Shown here in pieces: positions 12,578 to 15,294 of a stretch of 15,294 bases of DNA. Position 1 is the first letter of the stretch; each line of letters starts with the position of its first letter. The position numbers and the translations under genes are program-made. Origin of the DNA: Gammaproteobacteria bacterium (GTDB lineage: Bacteria; Pseudomonadota; Gammaproteobacteria; JAABTG01); the NCBI GenBank assembly GCA_030066245.1, contig JASJBY010000053.1, positions 1 to 15,294 on the forward strand, written 5' to 3'. The notes beneath the pieces were generated by a model that was not told the DNA's origin, searched no databases, and worked only from the letters and a program-made list of their open reading frames with translations.

Positions 12578-13363
12578 TCAGCTGCCGGAAAACACCCTCA
12601 GCCGACCGATGCCCGGAAGCCGCAGCGCCACGTCGTTAACGTCGATTCCGGCGGACAGACCCAATAGGTTGAACTCCAGTCCCTCCTCTCGAGCTAGGCC
12701 GAAGCTGAGCAGTCCCTTCAGCGAAATCTGCCATCCGGTGCCACTCGGCATACGCTCCACCAGCTGCCCGTCCACCAAGTAGTCCTTTCCGATTGCCGTC
12801 GGCGGAAGGTCCAGCCCCAGACCGGGGACTCGTCGAGCTACGAAGGCGACGAACGTGTTGCTGTTCGGGCCTGGCCACACCTTGTAGCGATGGGTGTAGG
12901 GATACTCGGCAACGGCTTTCTCGATGTCGTCGATAAGTGACTCCGCGACGACGCCACGGCGGTCAAGCAGCAGCTCGGGACGCGCGTTGTACCAGCGGAA
13001 GTCGGGTGCCCCCACTTGACTCACGCTGAGCACGGAGCGTCCGCGGTAGAGATTCCACCCGACGACCTGATAAACCGTGTAGGCATCTGCATCCCGTCGT
13101 TTGGTGGCAATCCACGTGTGTATGCCAAATGCACCGCGCCAGTGAAATGCCCTCGCTCCGTAGACCTGCACCACGGCTGCGGGCTCCTCCCAGGGGGACG
13201 GCGCCTGATCGCTGCTGGCCATGCTCGTCTGGCTCCAGTGCTTATCGAGCGTCAGGTCCCCGAACGCCAGTACACCGAGAGGACCCAGCAGCAGCACGCC
13301 GACCAGGCCGGCTATGCGTACGGGCCAGCGCACCCAGAGTCGCCATTTGCCGCGTTTTTCCAT
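12578..13363 (-). CDS. DUF3750 domain-containing protein
   Basis: A 261-residue protein with one N-terminal membrane segment (about residues 14-34, RIAGLVGVLLLGPLGVLAFG), then a periplasmic or membrane-facing domain of the DUF3750 family. AAVVQVYGARAFHWRGAFGIHTWIATK, the central VVGWNLYRG and PGPNSNTFVAFVARRVPGLGLDLPPTAIGKDY are characteristic; the PGPNSNTF block recalls cysteine-less relatives of NlpC-like folds, but this is only a resemblance. The start has GAGAG about seven bases upstream. It follows the DUF3429 gene with a 90-base gap on the same strand. Function is unknown in the family. Confidence 0.88.
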   Translation of the reverse strand: MEKRGKWRLWVRWPVRIAGLVGVLLLGPLGVLAFGDLTLDKHWSQTSMASSDQAPSPWEEPAAVVQVYGARAFHWRGAFGIHTWIATKRRDADAYTVYQVVGWNLYRGRSVLSVSQVGAPDFRWYNARPELLLDRRGVVAESLIDDIEKAVAEYPYTHRYKVWPGPNSNTFVAFVARRVPGLGLDLPPTAIGKDYLVDGQLVERMPSGTGWQISLKGLLSFGLAREEGLEFNLLGLSAGIDVNDVALRLPGIGRLRVFSGS

Positions 13364-13453
13364 GATTCGCTCTCAGACAAGCAGATTTCTCAAACTGACA
13401 TCCGAAAGCCACGGGCGTTCGTCGCGAAGTGCCGTCGAGCCGTCCGCGCACCC

Positions 13454-13930
13454 TCAACGTGTCAACGCGTTGACATAGCCTGCGATCAATGACACTACGA
13501 CGCCAGCAGTCAACGGCAGACGCAGCGAGGGATACCAGCGAGGCGCCATGTTGAGCTTTACGGCCTGTAGGTCAAGCAGATAAAGCACAACGAATGCCAG
13601 AATCAGACTGGGGTACGCAACGACCGCTGGGAGCATTAGCGCCATCCAGCCGACCAAAGCGGGGATGACCGACAGGCCGAGTTGCAGATTGACGATATCG
13701 CGATGGGAGCGCATGGCGAGACCCCAGTGCACGGCCCCCATGAAGGACAATATGACGGCAGCGTAGGCCAGCAGCGCGGACTCGACGAAGCTTGTCATTA
13801 CGCCCGGCAGCAGCCAGAGTTCCGCCGCGCCAGCGAAGAATGGCAGGAGACCTGCGTAACCAAGTGCCACGGCGAGCACCGGAATGCCGGCTGCCGTTTG
13901 TTCGACCTTGGGCCTGGGATGCTCGCTCAT
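13454..13930 (-). CDS. DUF3429 family integral membrane protein
   Basis: From ATG 13930 the product has 158 residues and about five membrane segments. Typical DUF3429 features are VALGYAGLLPFFAGAAELW near the N-terminus, YAAVILSFMGAVHWGLAM in the middle, and the following short loops and helices (SVIPALVGWMALMLP, LILAFVVLYLLDLQAVK, YPSLRLPLTAGVVVSLIAGY). The frame is open up to 13969, but MSEHPRPK gives the more natural cytoplasmic N-terminus; ribosome-binding sequence is weak at both. It begins 69 bases after the SelD stop and may be cotranscribed with it. The family has no assigned function. Confidence 0.88.
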   Translation of the reverse strand: MSEHPRPKVEQTAAGIPVLAVALGYAGLLPFFAGAAELWLLPGVMTSFVESALLAYAAVILSFMGAVHWGLAMRSHRDIVNLQLGLSVIPALVGWMALMLPAVVAYPSLILAFVVLYLLDLQAVKLNMAPRWYPSLRLPLTAGVVVSLIAGYVNALTR

Positions 13931-13999
13931 GGCTCTGGCTGCTCGTTTCCCCGAAGACCGTCCTGGCAACAGCCGGCTGCGGCCCCACGTTCACTGTGC

Positions 14000-15294
14000 T
14001 CAGGTCAGGGCGATGGGCTCCTCCGCTTCGCTCCGGGGCTCGACCTGACCGATTACGGCAGCCGTCTGGTAGCCCAGCTCGCGGAGTCTCGTCACGCAGG
14101 CCTCAGCCCGCTCCGCCGGCACGCCCGCAAGCAGCCCACCCGCCGTCTGCGGGTCGAACAGCAGCGGATATCGCGGATGACGCGCAGCTTCATCGAAATC
14201 TCTCACCGCCCGTCGCAGACGGAGGTTCTGAGGCTGCAGGGAGGAAAGGATGCCTGCGGCAACCGTCTCGGGCGCACCATCGAGCAGGGGCAACGTGCCC
14301 ATCTCAAGCCGGGCGTCAACACCGGCAGCGCGGGTCATCTCCACCAGATGGCCCAGCAGCCCAAAGCCGGTGACGTCGGTGCAGGCGCTGGCCGCGTACT
14401 CCCGCAGGCACAGTGCGGCCGGATAGTTGGATTGCAGCATGGACGCTATCGCCCCGTCGATCCAACGCCCTTTGGCTTGCTGTCGCATGTCCGCAGCAAA
14501 CAGCGTTCCCGTGCCCAAGGCTTTAGTCAACACCAGCGCATCACCCGGCTGCAGGCCACTTTTCCGCCAGAACTGGTCGCGATCCGAGAGACCGTTGACG
14601 GTGAGACCGAATGCCAGCTCAGCACCCTCGCTCGAATGCCCGCCGGCCAACACGGCCCCCGTGGGCCGCAGGGCCTCAAGCGCGCCTACCAGCACCTCGT
14701 ACAGCGTCTCCTCGACCACCCGCTCGCGGCCGTAAGGTACCGTTGCGATGGCCAGGGCCGACTGCGCTTCCGCCCCCATGGCAAACAGATCTCCCAGCGC
14801 ATGGTTGGCGGCTATCTGTCCGAAGATGTAGGGGTCGTCGAGGAAAGCGCGGAAGTAATCGACGCTTTGCACCAGAACCTTGTCGGGGGGCACCGCCAAC
14901 ACCGCAGCGTCGTCCGGCGCGTCCATGCCGACCAACACGTCGTCGCGGCTATGCACCGGCAGACGCTGCAGAACCCGACTGAGCACCGTGCTGCCCACTT
15001 TCGCGCCACATCCGCCACAACGCATCGCCAGTGTGGACAGCTCCTTGAGCGCCTCTCCGTCCGCTATACCGGCAGCCATGACCGGGCGGTCATCGGCTGC
15101 CATCTCGGGCAAGTCGTTAAAACGCGACATGAAGCGCCGGTCTATCCAGTCCTTGAGGCGCCACAGCCAGGCGCCCTCCAAGACAAAACCGCCTCGGGAC
15201 GCCACCGCGTAGCGATCGCCGGTGCTGATGAGTCCGAGGAAATGGCGCTGGGGTCGGTAGCGGACCAGGCGCCGACCTGTCGCGGCGCGACGTA
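14000..15294 (-). CDS. selD: Oxidoreductase-selenide, water dikinase (SelD) fusion, 5' end outside the window
   Basis: The frame is open to the window edge, so the N-terminal part is missing. The first visible residues (YRPQRHFLGLISTGDRYAVA, then SRGGFVLEGAWLWRLKDWIDRRFM) are the end of an FAD-dependent NADH dehydrogenase-like domain. That domain is fused to SelD in many proteobacteria. The SelD part starts near RCGGCGAKVG, with the catalytic cysteine and the lysine three residues later; the active-site residue is Cys, not selenocysteine. VGMDAPDDAAV, ANHALGDLFAMGA, AGGHSSEGAE, CTDVTGFGLLGHL and LFDPQTAGGLLAGVP are conserved SelD motifs. The enzyme makes selenophosphate from selenide and ATP for selenocysteine or 2-selenouridine synthesis. 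No selA, selB or selU is visible here. Confidence 0.95.
   Translation of the reverse strand, partial: RRAATGRRLVRYRPQRHFLGLISTGDRYAVASRGGFVLEGAWLWRLKDWIDRRFMSRFNDLPEMAADDRPVMAAGIADGEALKELSTLAMRCGGCGAKVGSTVLSRVLQRLPVHSRDDVLVGMDAPDDAAVLAVPPDKVLVQSVDYFRAFLDDPYIFGQIAANHALGDLFAMGAEAQSALAIATVPYGRERVVEETLYEVLVGALEALRPTGAVLAGGHSSEGAELAFGLTVNGLSDRDQFWRKSGLQPGDALVLTKALGTGTLFAADMRQQAKGRWIDGAIASMLQSNYPAALCLREYAASACTDVTGFGLLGHLVEMTRAAGVDARLEMGTLPLLDGAPETVAAGILSSLQPQNLRLRRAVRDFDEAARHPRYPLLFDPQTAGGLLAGVPAERAEACVTRLRELGYQTAAVIGQVEPRSEAEEPIALT

Overview
The window looks like chromosomal DNA of a GC-rich gammaproteobacterium, possibly Chromatiales- or Ectothiorhodospiraceae-like. This is inferred from codon use, the oxidoreductase-SelD fusion and the mix of DUF families, so the assignment is tentative. 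No rRNA, tRNA, CRISPR array, phage structural gene or complete insertion sequence was seen. Most genes are on the minus strand.

Left part (1-2272): a DUF2177 membrane protein (+) and a possible 52-residue membrane peptide (+). Next comes a class I methyltransferase (-) with a signal peptide, whose reading frame appears to be cut by an in-frame TAA; family-like sequence continues beyond the stop. Between it and the next gene lies a 351-bp element with imperfect terminal inverted repeats. It encodes nothing recognisable and resembles a MITE.

Centre (2271-9499, all -): an AMP-forming long-chain acyl-CoA synthetase, a GYD-domain protein, and a tight three-gene operon. The operon encodes an ABC ATPase, a 974-residue fusion of an ABC-2 permease with a GldG-like domain, and a DUF4340 membrane-anchored protein. 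The genes overlap by 4 bp or are 3 bp apart, so the products probably form one envelope complex like the gliding-type (GldA/GldFG) ABC systems. Its substrate is unknown.

Stress cluster (9521-11260): three small heat-shock proteins. Two are on the minus strand and read from a clear sigma32-type promoter, and the third is divergent. The distal minus-strand copy appears to carry two one-base deletions that remove its canonical N-terminus and its C-terminal I-x-V motif from the main frame. A pair of strong hairpins closes the convergent end at 11395-11454.

Right part (11470-15294, all -): a DUF2934 protein with a long lysine/alanine-rich, histone-H1-like tail, a DUF3750 protein, a DUF3429 membrane protein, and the 3' part of an oxidoreductase-selenide water dikinase (SelD) fusion that runs off the window.

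No clearly new multi-gene system is proven. The best candidates for a second look are the TIR element, the damaged hsp20 and methyltransferase genes, the fused GldFG operon and the histone-like DUF2934 protein beside the heat-shock cluster.
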